Source of the DNA: a virus
IMG/VR virus record: IMGVR_UViG_3300044712_001937
Span: 124,001-188,000 of that record
Length of the DNA stretch: 64,000 nt
Strand: one strand, 5' to 3'
Shown here: positions 41,434 through 50,269 of the stretch, piece after piece
Numbering within the stretch: the first letter of the stretch is position 1
Layout: each line of letters begins with the position of its first letter
The notes under the pieces: model-generated
Seen by the model: the letters and a program-made list of their open reading frames with translations, nothing else
What the model was told of the DNA's origin: nothing
Databases searched by the model: none
Position numbers and translations under genes: made by a program

Positions 41434-41497
41434 AATTCAAAATTTAATTGTTTACATAAATCAATACGAAATGAGTGTGAAATTGTTGCAAATTTTT

Positions 41498-41506
41498 AGT
41501 ATTTAT
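41498..41506 (+). promoter_or_regulatory. AGTATTTAT late-type promoter box
   Basis: 14 nt before the ATG at 41521, supporting that start over ATG 41512. Confidence 0.5.
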
Positions 41507-41520
41507 TAAAAATGTATTTT

Positions 41521-44500
41521 ATGAATATTTTTAATATTATTAAAGAAGAAATTCAAAACGTTGATGAAACATACCAAAGTGTTAGTGAAATAAAACAATT
41601 AGCATCAGATATTTTGATGAAAACTGCTGAAAAAAATGTTGAGAATTTTAATAATAAACATGTTTTTGATTATTTATATGGTATACATTTAAGTGAAATA
41701 GATACTTATAAATATACTGATTTGGTTGATTTTATAAAAAATATAAATATACAAATTTACTATGTACCTAAAGAAAATAACGGTATATATGGAAATTATT
41801 CAGTTTATAATATTAAATCAAAAAAAGAATTTAATCCTAATGCATCAAGAGAAATTAATGCGTTTTATGATTATCAAGATTTGAAAAATGATATTGATAG
41901 TTACATTAAACAAAATAATGGTATTGATGATAAAATACTATATATTAAAATATTTTATAAATTCTACAATACATTAATACATGAGTTACAACATGCTTAT
42001 GATGATTATCGCAGTAAAACTATGGCTTTTAATACTAAACAAAATAAAAGTTATAGAAATAAATATGATACTGCAGTAAATACGAATCAAAATCAAAATG
42101 AATTGCAATATGATTTAGAGAAAAATAAAGCATATCTTAATTTACCACATGAAATTTGGGCAAGATTTACTCAAGCAGTAACAAAAACATATTTCAGTAC
42201 TGTTGATTTTAAAAGTGATAATACAATTACCAATTTAATGTATCCTATTGACAAAGTTGTTGATAATTTTAAAAGAAATTTTCAAGGATATCATCTCCTA
42301 TCTGATAATATGAAAAAAAAATTACTTAATAAAGTAGTCCAATTTTGGCATTATGAACAGGATAAAATAAATAAAAGAAATAGTGATAAAAATAGTAATG
42401 AAATTAATAGTGATAAACCAATTAGTGAAGCTGCTAAAAATATATCTGATACTGAAATTATAATAGATAAAGGAACTGAATTATTTCATGGAACTATTGA
42501 AGAATTTGAAAAGGAAAAAACAACAGTTGGTGGCTATGATAATATATTTTGGACTACATTAGATTCTTCAATTGCTCAAACATATATTCCACAGTCAAGT
42601 AATATATATACTAATAGTAGTCATTATGCAATGCCAAGTGACGACCCTATGGTTGTTAAAACTCAATTAATAATGGGAATTAATTATGATTATTCAAAAG
42701 CTGAATTTAAAAATCATAGAGCAATTTCATATTTTGAAGCACCTATTTTTCAAGAATATTCAGATAATTATGAAAAAGCAAATAATTTAGCGTATCAGAA
42801 ATATCTCGAAATTGAAAATTTTATAAAAGAAGTTAAAATTAAAGAAACTAATGATACTGTAACCGATGAGGATTATGATAAATGGGGAGTATTACAAGAT
42901 GAATATGATTATTTACTTAAACAATCCAGAGAGCTTAATGTCAGTAAATTTAAAAATGATTTTGTTAACCAAAAGTTTATGGAAATGGGTTATAAACCAA
43001 CTGGAACTGAACACGCTCCAGATAATAATTATAGCTGGAAATTAAAATATGATAATGGTCAAGTACAACCTGCAAATTATAAAGCAAAAGGTAGATTGTT
43101 AATAGTAATTCCACAAAGAGATTTAAAAATATTAGACACTACTGATAGAGGTAATCGTGAAGGTGATTTAACTGATTTGGATTATCATAAACATAATTGG
43201 TTTCAAAGTGCTGAACAACATGGCTATGATGGAATTAAAATTAATGATTTTGCACAAAGTTCAGACCAAGGAAATCTTGGACATACTTCTATCGGTTTAT
43301 TTAAAAATACTTTAAAAGATGTTAAAATTGAAGAAATTGACGCAACTCATAATGATTTAGAACCTCATTTTCAAAGTAGTAATTGGCAATCACCTGAATA
43401 TAAAAAATATAAAGGAATTAATGAAATAATTGATGAAGAATTAGAAAAAATTATTCATATTTACGAAAATCCAGATATTGTTAAAAGTGAAGAAAATAAT
43501 ATTAATATTCATTATAATGACCGTAATGCCTATCCTTTTACAACATTTAAAGATTTTGGTAATAGAGTCTTCATAGGAAAAGAAGGTGGTACACATACTA
43601 CAATTGTTTATTATTATAAAGATGAATTACCTTCTGATGTTATGGATAGAATGAGACTTCATATTGAATATGATGGTAGAATTTTTCTTAATGAAAAAAT
43701 AATTTCATTTTGGCATTATCCTGATGAAGATAATTTTAAAGAAATAATTATAAATCTTGAAAAAGCTTTCTTAAATGATAGACATATGAATGTTAATATT
43801 TGGAATGACCCGAATTATAAAATTGAAGTTAAAAATTCAGATTTAAGTTATAATATTATTCCAATTCAACAATATATTAAATCTGAAAATCCAAGTGAAC
43901 TTGATTATAAACAACATATTATGTCTCCATTACTTAAACAAAAAAAATCAGTTCCTCTTGGCTATGGTTCAAAAAACCCTAAAAATACACCTGAATATAG
44001 AAATATGAGAAGAATAGAATTTCAAAGTGATGAAAGTATTAAACATTTAAATAAAATAATTTCTGAAATGGCTAATATATTAAATGAAGGTATCCCTGTA
44101 TTTCACGGTTCAGATAGAAAATTCTCAACTTTCGATATGTCAAAAATTGGAAGTGGTGATGGAAAAAATTTAGGTGGCTGGGGAATTTATTTTTCAGATA
44201 GCGAAGATGTTAGTAGTCGATATGTAACTTCAAATGGTTTCTTAGGTGAATATGAACTACGCAATGGAAACTATTTCGACTTAGACTCAGCATTAGAAGA
44301 TGGTGAACGTATAATTAGAAGACTTCAACAATTAGGAATAGATGAAAATCAAATTGAAGAATTTCAAAATGACTATGTGGAACAAGCTGAAAATTATGGT
44401 AATATTGATAATAAGCAAGCATATGATTGGCTTTCATATGTATTAGGTGGAGAAAAAGAAGCTTCAATGTTCCTTAAATCTATGGGATATATCGGAAATA

Positions 44501-44574
44501 CGTTTACAGATAAATGGAATAGAGATGCAAGAAATTATGTTGTGTTTGATACAAGTTCAATAATTTATACCTAA
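41521..44574 (+). CDS. Polyvalent-type protein: HExxH metallopeptidase-like and two ADP-ribosyltransferase-like domains
   Basis: 1017 residues. HELQH at 154-158 suggests a zinc-peptidase fold (catalytic or relic). Around 320-640 an ART-like domain begins ELFHGTIEEF and continues with FWTTLDSSIAQTYI. A second ART-like domain lies at about 858-1017: VFHGSDRKFSTFDMSKIG, GGWGIYFSDSEDVSSRY, then LGGEKEASMFLKSMGYIG and NYVVFDTSSI, as in ART-PolyVal domains. Such multidomain proteins are thought to enter the host with the DNA. ADP-ribosylation would consume NAD; the target is unknown. Confidence 0.75.
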   Translation: MNIFNIIKEEIQNVDETYQSVSEIKQLASDILMKTAEKNVENFNNKHVFDYLYGIHLSEIDTYKYTDLVDFIKNINIQIYYVPKENNGIYGNYSVYNIKSKKEFNPNASREINAFYDYQDLKNDIDSYIKQNNGIDDKILYIKIFYKFYNTLIHELQHAYDDYRSKTMAFNTKQNKSYRNKYDTAVNTNQNQNELQYDLEKNKAYLNLPHEIWARFTQAVTKTYFSTVDFKSDNTITNLMYPIDKVVDNFKRNFQGYHLLSDNMKKKLLNKVVQFWHYEQDKINKRNSDKNSNEINSDKPISEAAKNISDTEIIIDKGTELFHGTIEEFEKEKTTVGGYDNIFWTTLDSSIAQTYIPQSSNIYTNSSHYAMPSDDPMVVKTQLIMGINYDYSKAEFKNHRAISYFEAPIFQEYSDNYEKANNLAYQKYLEIENFIKEVKIKETNDTVTDEDYDKWGVLQDEYDYLLKQSRELNVSKFKNDFVNQKFMEMGYKPTGTEHAPDNNYSWKLKYDNGQVQPANYKAKGRLLIVIPQRDLKILDTTDRGNREGDLTDLDYHKHNWFQSAEQHGYDGIKINDFAQSSDQGNLGHTSIGLFKNTLKDVKIEEIDATHNDLEPHFQSSNWQSPEYKKYKGINEIIDEELEKIIHIYENPDIVKSEENNINIHYNDRNAYPFTTFKDFGNRVFIGKEGGTHTTIVYYYKDELPSDVMDRMRLHIEYDGRIFLNEKIISFWHYPDEDNFKEIIINLEKAFLNDRHMNVNIWNDPNYKIEVKNSDLSYNIIPIQQYIKSENPSELDYKQHIMSPLLKQKKSVPLGYGSKNPKNTPEYRNMRRIEFQSDESIKHLNKIISEMANILNEGIPVFHGSDRKFSTFDMSKIGSGDGKNLGGWGIYFSDSEDVSSRYVTSNGFLGEYELRNGNYFDLDSALEDGERIIRRLQQLGIDENQIEEFQNDYVEQAENYGNIDNKQAYDWLSYVLGGEKEASMFLKSMGYIGNTFTDKWNRDARNYVVFDTSSIIYT

Positions 44575-44578
44575 ATTT

Positions 44579-44604
44579 TGTAACAAATCAAATTATAACT
44601 CGTA
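44579..44604 (+). promoter_or_regulatory. ECF-type promoter TGTAAC-N16-CGTA
   Basis: TGTAAC 44579-44584, 16 nt, CGTA 44601-44604, continuing CATTTG (TAnnTTTG also matches). It begins 4 nt after the long ORF's stop and precedes 44625. Confidence 0.65.
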
Positions 44605-44624
44605 CATTTGCTTAAATTAATTAT

Positions 44625-45263
44625 ATGAATAATATATTAAAAATAATACGTGAAGTTTTTCAAGATTTTATTAAAGAAGCTGCTGGTGAAAAAAATGCTG
44701 AATATAAATACCAAAAATATGGTATCGAACCAGAATTTTCAAGTTTTGAAAAACAATATGGAGCACAACAACTAAGACAAAATAAAGACGAAATTATTTA
44801 TGAAGAAGGTAGATGGAAATTAATTAAAAATCCTACTACACTTCAAAATATTGGTGCAAGTGCTCGTGGAGTTATTGTTAGTAATGGTGATTTATATATT
44901 GAATCATATGGTGGCGAAAAAATTCATCACGATATATTAAGTATATTAGGACAAAAAGGAATTTTACCTACAGTTCCAAAAAAGAATTGGGTTAGTCAAT
45001 TACCCCAACAATCCGGATTCTTAACAGTTCAACGTTATAAAAATACTCCATATATCGCAATTGGTGAAAGTAATAAATTAATTTATAACGAACTCGATTA
45101 TAATCAACAAATAAAATATTATGATGAATTCCTAAATAAAGCTAAAGCTAAAAATCCTAATATCACCTTTGTTAATAAACTTGTTAATATAAAACTTCAA
45201 CCAAATATAGGTTCAAATGTTATGAATGAGGATACATTGAAATCATTAGAAAGGGTGATGTAA
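44625..45263 (+). CDS. Hypothetical protein related in N-terminus to 41521
   Basis: 212 residues. The start NNILKIIREVFQDFIKEA resembles NIFNIIKEEIQ of the polyvalent protein, suggesting a shared packaging or targeting helix. Middle: FSSFEKQYGAQQLRQNKDEIIYEEGRWKLIKNP. Not recognised further. Confidence 0.6.
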   Translation: MNNILKIIREVFQDFIKEAAGEKNAEYKYQKYGIEPEFSSFEKQYGAQQLRQNKDEIIYEEGRWKLIKNPTTLQNIGASARGVIVSNGDLYIESYGGEKIHHDILSILGQKGILPTVPKKNWVSQLPQQSGFLTVQRYKNTPYIAIGESNKLIYNELDYNQQIKYYDEFLNKAKAKNPNITFVNKLVNIKLQPNIGSNVMNEDTLKSLERVM

Positions 45264-45275
45264 ATCACCCTTTTT
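45251..45275 (+). terminator. Intrinsic terminator overlapping the stop codon
   Basis: AAGGGTGAT/ATCACCCTT stem with a GTAA loop that contains the TAA stop; T-run follows. Confidence 0.8.
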
Positions 45276-45329
45276 CATTTAACTTAATAAATATCTCAGC
45301 GTATACTTATTAAAAAATAAGATACGAAT

Positions 45330-45617
45330 ATGATTTGGAAAAATGCAAAACGAGTTTATTCTACTAAACTTAATTGGTTGTTAAATCGACCTAATTTCAA
45401 CAATTGTAAATATGAATTTCTAAGGAAAATGACTGATAACGAAATTAATATTTATCTTAATGAAGTTAAAAATCAATTGAAAATAGAAGGAATATTAATG
45501 AATAATCTTACTAACTATAATAACGTATTTAACTCCTTATTAAAACAAAGAGAAGAAATTTTTCTCCTATTTAAACAATTAGGTCACGATACTGGCGATG
45601 ATGAAATTTTAATATAA
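45330..45617 (+). CDS. Hypothetical basic helical protein
   Basis: 95 residues, Asn/Lys-rich; not recognised. Confidence 0.55.
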   Translation: MIWKNAKRVYSTKLNWLLNRPNFNNCKYEFLRKMTDNEINIYLNEVKNQLKIEGILMNNLTNYNNVFNSLLKQREEIFLLFKQLGHDTGDDEILI

Positions 45618-45623
45618 ATTTTA

Positions 45624-45654
45624 TTTGTTATTTCAATTTTAAATTCTAAATTTG
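45624..45654 (+). promoter_or_regulatory. Host-type promoter TTTG-N19-TAAATTTG
   Basis: TTTG 45624-45627, 19 nt, TAAATTTG 45647-45654: consensus Bacteroidetes promoter ahead of the gene run 45674-48823. Confidence 0.7.
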
Positions 45655-45673
45655 TTTGTTTAAATATACAAAC

Positions 45674-45931
45674 ATGACAATTATTGCTTTAGTCCAAAAT
45701 GGATTTGAAATGCTCGTTCACTATAATAATGAAGGTGAATTTCAACACGTTTTAAATACCAAAACTCAAAAAAATATGATGGTCGAATTCTGCCAAATAG
45801 GTAAAGGATTCGAAATAGAAAAATCCAAAGATTCATTCATTCCTATGATGGTTGTTTCTAATGCAACATATATGTATGTAATCGAAGCTAATATTTATAT
45901 ACCAAAATTTTTGTTCATAAAACCCGAATAA
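45674..45931 (+). CDS. Hypothetical protein
   Basis: 85 residues from ATG 45674 (the TTG at 45656 abuts the promoter). Beta-rich, not recognised; 1 nt from the next gene. Confidence 0.55.
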   Translation: MTIIALVQNGFEMLVHYNNEGEFQHVLNTKTQKNMMVEFCQIGKGFEIEKSKDSFIPMMVVSNATYMYVIEANIYIPKFLFIKPE

Positions 45932-45932
45932 T

Positions 45933-46151
45933 ATGTGTGATTTAATTATTAATATTTGGTTTGCTTGGCATCCAGTAAAAACCATCAATAAAGAATGGAT
46001 TTGGCTTAAATTCGTGAAAAGAACAATAGATGAAAGACCTGTCAAATATCATGGACTTTTACCTGAAATTACATATGAAAAACTTGAACCAATAAAAAAA
46101 ATATCTGCCGATATTGAAACCGATAATAAATCTACCTATTATTATGAATAA
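45933..46151 (+). CDS. Hypothetical protein
   Basis: 72 residues, Trp/Lys-rich; possibly amphipathic. Overlaps the next gene by 8 nt. Confidence 0.55.
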   Translation: MCDLIINIWFAWHPVKTINKEWIWLKFVKRTIDERPVKYHGLLPEITYEKLEPIKKISADIETDNKSTYYYE

Positions 46152-46350
46152 AAACGAAGCAATACAAATAGCTATTGAAGCACTTGAAAATATTCTCGAA
46201 ATGAAAAAAGCTATTAAGAATAAACTTGAGTTTATTAATGAACAAGAGTATGAAAAAGCTGCGGAACAAAGAGATATCGAAAAAAAATGTTTAGATAATT
46301 TACCGAATTTAAATGATTTGGAAGAAATAATAAAAATAGCTAAATCTTAA
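46144..46350 (+). CDS. Small UVR-motif-like protein
   Basis: 68 residues from ATG 46144. NKLEFINEQEYEKAAEQRDIEKK matches the UVR (UvrB/UvrC interaction) helical hairpin, which is also found in clamp and regulatory proteins. Partner unknown. Confidence 0.6.
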   Translation: MNKNEAIQIAIEALENILEMKKAIKNKLEFINEQEYEKAAEQRDIEKKCLDNLPNLNDLEEIIKIAKS

Positions 46351-46354
46351 ATAT

Positions 46355-46567
46355 ATGGCAAGCTACGAACCAGACTACGACCTAATTAAAGCTAAAGAAA
46401 TTATCGAAAAACTTAACGATAAAAACGAAAAAGATTGGCTGTTAAAATACTATATCAACCACCAAAATAAAGAAATCGAAAAACTAAAAAAGAAAATCGA
46501 AGATTATCAAAATTTCTTTAAACTTCTTCAAAGTTTTTTGCCAAAATATACTGATATTATAGGATAA
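46355..46567 (+). CDS. Small coiled-coil protein
   Basis: 70 residues with a heptad-like stretch (KEIEKLKKKIEDYQNFFKLL). Not recognised. Confidence 0.55.
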   Translation: MASYEPDYDLIKAKEIIEKLNDKNEKDWLLKYYINHQNKEIEKLKKKIEDYQNFFKLLQSFLPKYTDIIG

Positions 46568-46582
46568 ATAATACTTCATTAT

Positions 46583-47488
46583 ATGAAAAACGAAATAACT
46601 GTAAAAGATATATTAATCAAATTCATGGAATGGCAAATGGAAACCAATCCATTAATTGCTAATTTTACCCATAATACAGTTGCTAATAAATTCCTGACCA
46701 AATATCCAGAATTCGATGAAAATTTAAAAATTAAATTCGAAACAAAAACTGGTGTAGTTTCTGGAATCAATACTATTGAAATGGAAAAAAAAGTTAATAT
46801 CGATAATTTATATCATATCTGTAAAAGAACAAACTTAGGCGAAAACGCCAGAGAATTATATAAAATTGTACAATTATTCACAAACGCAATGTTCGTGGAT
46901 TTAGGTGTTAAAACTGGCAATTCCTCCGAAATCCTACTAATGAATGCATATGAAAATAATAATCATGTTTATGGAATAGATGTCGATTTCTCAATGTTAA
47001 GCCCTTATATATCTTGTAATCAAAATTATATTCCATTATATGGTGATTCAGTTACAATAGGTGAAAAATGGATTAGACCAATCGACTTAATTTTCATCGA
47101 TACCCTTCATGTTAAAGAACAAACATTAATGGAACTATTATTCTGGTATCCTAATGTTAAAGAAGGTGGATATATCATACTTCACGATACAAATTGGGAA
47201 TCAACTAAACATGATAATTATGGTGATATTGTCTGGGATACTGTAGATTTAGCTATTCTTAAATTCTTTCAAATTCAAAACCTAAACTATAATGATGAAT
47301 TTATTGAAGTAATACATTACCCTAAATATAACGGCATGACCTTTATCAAAATCAAAAAGAAAAAAGATTATGCTAAAAATATAAGCGAAGAAGATTGGCA
47401 AAATATTATAGAAAAAAGAAATTATTTGATACGTTCAATCTGGAATGAAAATAATATCGGTGATTTATTAATTGATTTAAAATTATAA
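46583..47488 (+). CDS. Class I SAM-dependent methyltransferase-like protein
   Basis: 301 residues. FVDLGVKTGNSSEILLMNAYENNNHVYGIDVDFSML is motif I and the acidic end of strand 2; DLIFIDTLHVKEQTLMELLFWYPNVKEGGYIILHDTNW gives motifs IV-V, as in the Methyltransf_24 group of O-methyltransferases and hydroxylase-like relatives. The substrate is unknown. Confidence 0.75.
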   Translation: MKNEITVKDILIKFMEWQMETNPLIANFTHNTVANKFLTKYPEFDENLKIKFETKTGVVSGINTIEMEKKVNIDNLYHICKRTNLGENARELYKIVQLFTNAMFVDLGVKTGNSSEILLMNAYENNNHVYGIDVDFSMLSPYISCNQNYIPLYGDSVTIGEKWIRPIDLIFIDTLHVKEQTLMELLFWYPNVKEGGYIILHDTNWESTKHDNYGDIVWDTVDLAILKFFQIQNLNYNDEFIEVIHYPKYNGMTFIKIKKKKDYAKNISEEDWQNIIEKRNYLIRSIWNENNIGDLLIDLKL

Positions 47489-47504
47489 ATTTAATATAAA
47501 TATA

Positions 47505-47831
47505 ATGAGCAAACCTATACTTGAATTCAATGCCAAATATAAAAAAGGCGTATTCGCAAATACTGAAGATATTTATAATCTGTTTAAAAATTATAGAGAT
47601 AGAATAACTGTCGAACTAAAAGAAAAAGGTGTGTATAACGACAATACCGAAAGATTAGTTATCGAAATAAAAGTTAAACCCAAACCAGAAAATAATTCTG
47701 ATACTAAACCAGATGTTAAACCTAAAATAAAATCTGAATGCCCTAAAAGTCCTAATGGTAAACATGAATATATCTTAGCTCCAGATAGCTTCGATTTACC
47801 ATTCTGTAAACATTGCTATAAATCAAACTAA
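47505..47831 (+). CDS. Protein with C-terminal zinc knuckle
   Basis: 108 residues: a soluble N-terminus, a Pro/Lys-rich linker (KVKPKPENNSDTKPDVKPK) and a C-terminal C...H...C-x2-C ending PFCKHCYKSN. Confidence 0.6.
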   Translation: MSKPILEFNAKYKKGVFANTEDIYNLFKNYRDRITVELKEKGVYNDNTERLVIEIKVKPKPENNSDTKPDVKPKIKSECPKSPNGKHEYILAPDSFDLPFCKHCYKSN

Positions 47832-47853
47832 AATAATTAAAAATTACAATCCT

Positions 47854-48171
47854 ATGACAACTAAACAAAAAATTAAAGAAGCTATTTCTCTTATCAATTG
47901 GTGGTTAATTGCAATAATGTCCATAATTATGAACGCAGCATTAATATGTGATAAATCAAATAATAATTTATTCATATTCTTAAAATATAATTTCATATTT
48001 ATATTCATAGTTATTATTATGATTCTTGATAGATACATGAATATAGATTTAAGAGAAAATAAGAAAAATCTTAAATCTAAACATAATTGCAGTTGTAATA
48101 ACTGTAGTTGTAATGATGAAAATAATACTAAAATAGGAGGAAATAATAATCCTGATGATGTATTACTATAA
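47854..48171 (+). CDS. Membrane protein with Cys-rich tail
   Basis: 105 residues: two hydrophobic spans (about 13-30 and 43-62) and a cytoplasmic-type tail HNCSCNNCSCND that could bind metal. Confidence 0.6.
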   Translation: MTTKQKIKEAISLINWWLIAIMSIIMNAALICDKSNNNLFIFLKYNFIFIFIVIIMILDRYMNIDLRENKKNLKSKHNCSCNNCSCNDENNTKIGGNNNPDDVLL

Positions 48172-48212
48172 ACTAATATTCTAAAATAAATATAACATAA
48201 TATAATATTCTA

Positions 48213-48569
48213 ATGGAAGAAACTATTGAAGCACTAACTAATATTGAGGATTTCGACATTATCGAAAAAACTCAAGAACTCTATGATAAAATCGGTGATG
48301 ATTTAAGTATTGAGAAAATTATTAGCTTAAAACCTGATATCAATATAATTTCTAACGAATGTAAGAAATTCAAAATGTTCGATAACGCTAAAGATAAATA
48401 TGAAGAATTTATAAAATCAATTGACGAAATTGAAGATAAAAATTCAAGACTTATCGCAGCTTGGAATCATATGGATGATAGAATGACTAATGCACCAACA
48501 AGTCTACATTTTAGAGGCGCAATTATCCTAACATTACCAATTTTAGACTATGTGTTAGAATCTTTTTAA
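48213..48569 (+). CDS. Hypothetical acidic helical protein
   Basis: 118 residues, Asp/Glu/Ile-rich; not recognised. Confidence 0.6.
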   Translation: MEETIEALTNIEDFDIIEKTQELYDKIGDDLSIEKIISLKPDINIISNECKKFKMFDNAKDKYEEFIKSIDEIEDKNSRLIAAWNHMDDRMTNAPTSLHFRGAIILTLPILDYVLESF

Positions 48570-48679
48570 AAACAAACCTAAATATAAACCATTCTAAAAC
48601 TAAACTTAAATTTATAAAACATATAATTATATATCTATCACAGCTTTGGACGAGCTTCGTAAAATCCACAACAAATAAT

Positions 48680-48823
48680 ATGGAAGGACAAGAATTATTA
48701 AACGCTATCTCCACACTATCGGCAAGCTTAGACCCAATAATGAGAGCAAGTAAAGTTAACGATACAGCTAATGTTGATATCGTGGTTGCAAAAATTATTG
48801 AATTGGTTAAGAAAGTTAAATAA
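48680..48823 (+). CDS. Small helical protein
   Basis: 47 residues (GQELLNAISTLSASLDPIMRASKVND...), a compact helical ORF and the last plus-strand gene before the noncoding control region. Confidence 0.5.
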   Translation: MEGQELLNAISTLSASLDPIMRASKVNDTANVDIVVAKIIELVKKVK

Positions 48824-49062
48824 AAAGTGTAAACCATATCATATAATTTAGATATGGTATGGTTTTATATTTGTTTTACTTAAATCAATACTTTAGATTT
48901 AGGAGTTTAACTATCTGATTTTTAATTTTCTAAAAAAATTTTTTAAAAAAAATTTGACTTTATAATTCTAAAGGCAGGAAAATATTCTCAGATTTTAAAA
49001 AAAATTTTCTAAAAAATAATCACTTCTGTGGTACTATGCATGTTGCACCCCCAGCCCTAAAA

Positions 49063-49105
49063 GGGGGTAGGTAGAGGGGGGGAGAGGGGGAGGGATACGG
49101 AGGGG
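49063..49105 (+). other. G-run block with quadruplex potential
   Basis: Runs of 5, 7, 5, 3 and 4 G within 43 nt, extreme for this A+T-rich DNA. The plus strand could fold a G-quadruplex. Confidence 0.7.
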
Positions 49106-49230
49106 AGTAGTGGTGTGGGTTACACACTTCTAATCTTCTGAATCTCGCACAGTTCTAACCCTGTAGCATTTAGATAATAAGAAATAACTCTATGTTGTAG
49201 TATTCATAAGCATTTAGATTAAATTAATAA

Positions 49231-49300
49231 TTATCTAACATGTTTTATCTAAATAGATTTATCTAAATAGATTTATCTAAGTTGTTTTATTTAACATGCT
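49231..49300 (+). repeat. Iteron array, 14-bp period
   Basis: TTATCTAA begins at 49231, 49245, 49259 and 49273, exactly every 14 nt; a fifth degenerate copy (TTATTTAA) follows at 49287. Two inverted relatives GCATTTAGAT lie at 49176 and 49210. Confidence 0.85.
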
Positions 49301-49407
49301 TTTTTTGCCTATTTTAAAGACTATATTTAAACGCATGTATTAAATGGATACTTTACATTACTTTAGTATAAATCTTTCACTATATTTATAAGATTATTAT
49401 AAGAAAC

Positions 49408-49441
49408 AAAAAAAGGAAGTATTAATATACTTCCTTTTTTG
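49408..49441. terminator. Bidirectional terminator
   Basis: AAAAAAAGGAAGTAT and its complement around TAAT; ends the minus-strand gene and insulates the control region. Confidence 0.85.
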
Positions 49442-49451
49442 TTGGTTAGGT

Positions 49452-50069
49452 TTAACCAAGTATTAAGGTTTGACCATCAATTTTAAATTGCTCCAAATTT
49501 TCAACTATAAAAGTTCTAAATTTATCACTTCGTAAATCCAATTCTTTTTTGATTGTGTTTTTTGCGATAGTTTTTGCGGAGCTGTTAACGGTTTTATATT
49601 CTCCTTTAACCTTTACAGTTTTTCTTACACTTTGCCCGAAAATGTGTAAAGCTCCAGTCTCTTTATGTATGCGAAGGGCAGGGGTGACGTTTATATATGC
49701 GTCAGTCTGTGCAATGCTTTGAGCTGTGCGGTCTTCGAGCTTTTCAGATAAGTTTTTTATTGCACTGTTGACCATTTCAGATAATGCAACTTTGCAAACT
49801 TCAATATTAACCTTACATTTTTCGGAAATAGCTTTAAGGTCTGCATCTGTGCAGGATTGCAAACGTTTTAAATCGGTTTCTTTGGCATTTTTAACAGATA
49901 GGTTAATATTAATAACATAGTCGGAAATTTCACCTGTAGACTGTGAAATATAATTCGACAAGTTAATAAATGTAACGCCCTTAACATTAAAAAAGGCAGT
50001 AAAGAAAGTTTTTAAACTTGTAAGGTTAGCAACCTGTAAGTTAAATAAGAAAGATAATAAGTTTTTCAT
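49452..50069 (-). CDS. Hypothetical early protein divergent from the sigma gene
   Basis: 205 residues from the ATG at 50069, reached by a leader (ACAAACCAAATAAATATT...) like those of the plus-strand early genes. Helical N-terminal half; the C-terminal half (INVTPALRIHKETGALHIFGQSVRKTVKVKGEYKTV) looks beta-rich. No family recognised. Divergent from the ECF sigma with back-to-back promoters, it could be a regulator or anti-sigma, but nothing in the sequence proves it. Confidence 0.6.
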   Translation of the reverse strand: MKNLLSFLFNLQVANLTSLKTFFTAFFNVKGVTFINLSNYISQSTGEISDYVININLSVKNAKETDLKRLQSCTDADLKAISEKCKVNIEVCKVALSEMVNSAIKNLSEKLEDRTAQSIAQTDAYINVTPALRIHKETGALHIFGQSVRKTVKVKGEYKTVNSSAKTIAKNTIKKELDLRSDKFRTFIVENLEQFKIDGQTLILG

Positions 50070-50102
50070 GTTGTTAATATTTATTTGGTTTGTATCTATA
50101 TA

Positions 50103-50128
50103 AACGTAAAAAAACAATTTAGGTTATC
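50103..50128 (-). promoter_or_regulatory. ECF-type promoter variant GATAAC-N16-CGTT (minus strand)
   Basis: On the minus strand GATAAC (50128-50123), 16 nt, CGTT (50106-50103). One mismatch from CGTA; drives 49452-50069. Confidence 0.5.
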
Positions 50129-50200
50129 TTTTTTATAAGTTTTTTAAATAAAACTTGTTTATTTAGAATGAATATTAATAGTAACTTTTTAATTAAAAAA

Positions 50201-50226
50201 TGTAACCTTTTTTTAAATTTGGGGTA
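50201..50226 (+). promoter_or_regulatory. ECF-type promoter variant TGTAAC-N16-GGTA of the sigma gene
   Basis: TGTAAC 50201-50206, 16 nt, GGTA 50223-50226, then TACTTATACAAA like the other leaders. It suggests autoregulation. Confidence 0.55.
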
Positions 50227-50269
50227 TACTTATACAAATAACACACTTTTTAATTTAAATCTTTACATT

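Larger units (their letters stand above)
48824..49407. other. Noncoding control region, candidate replication origin
   Basis: A 584-nt stretch without a credible gene between convergent transcription units. In order: A/T-tracts (about 48930-49015), a G-run block (49063-49105) and 14-bp iterons (49231-49300). The combination of an easily melted region and iterons is origin-like, but no initiator gene is seen next to it. Confidence 0.45.

Noticed and set aside
49020-49120. G-rich block as assembly or adapter artefact
   Set aside because: It is not a single homopolymer and is flanked by ordinary unique sequence, so I kept it as a feature, though read support should be checked.
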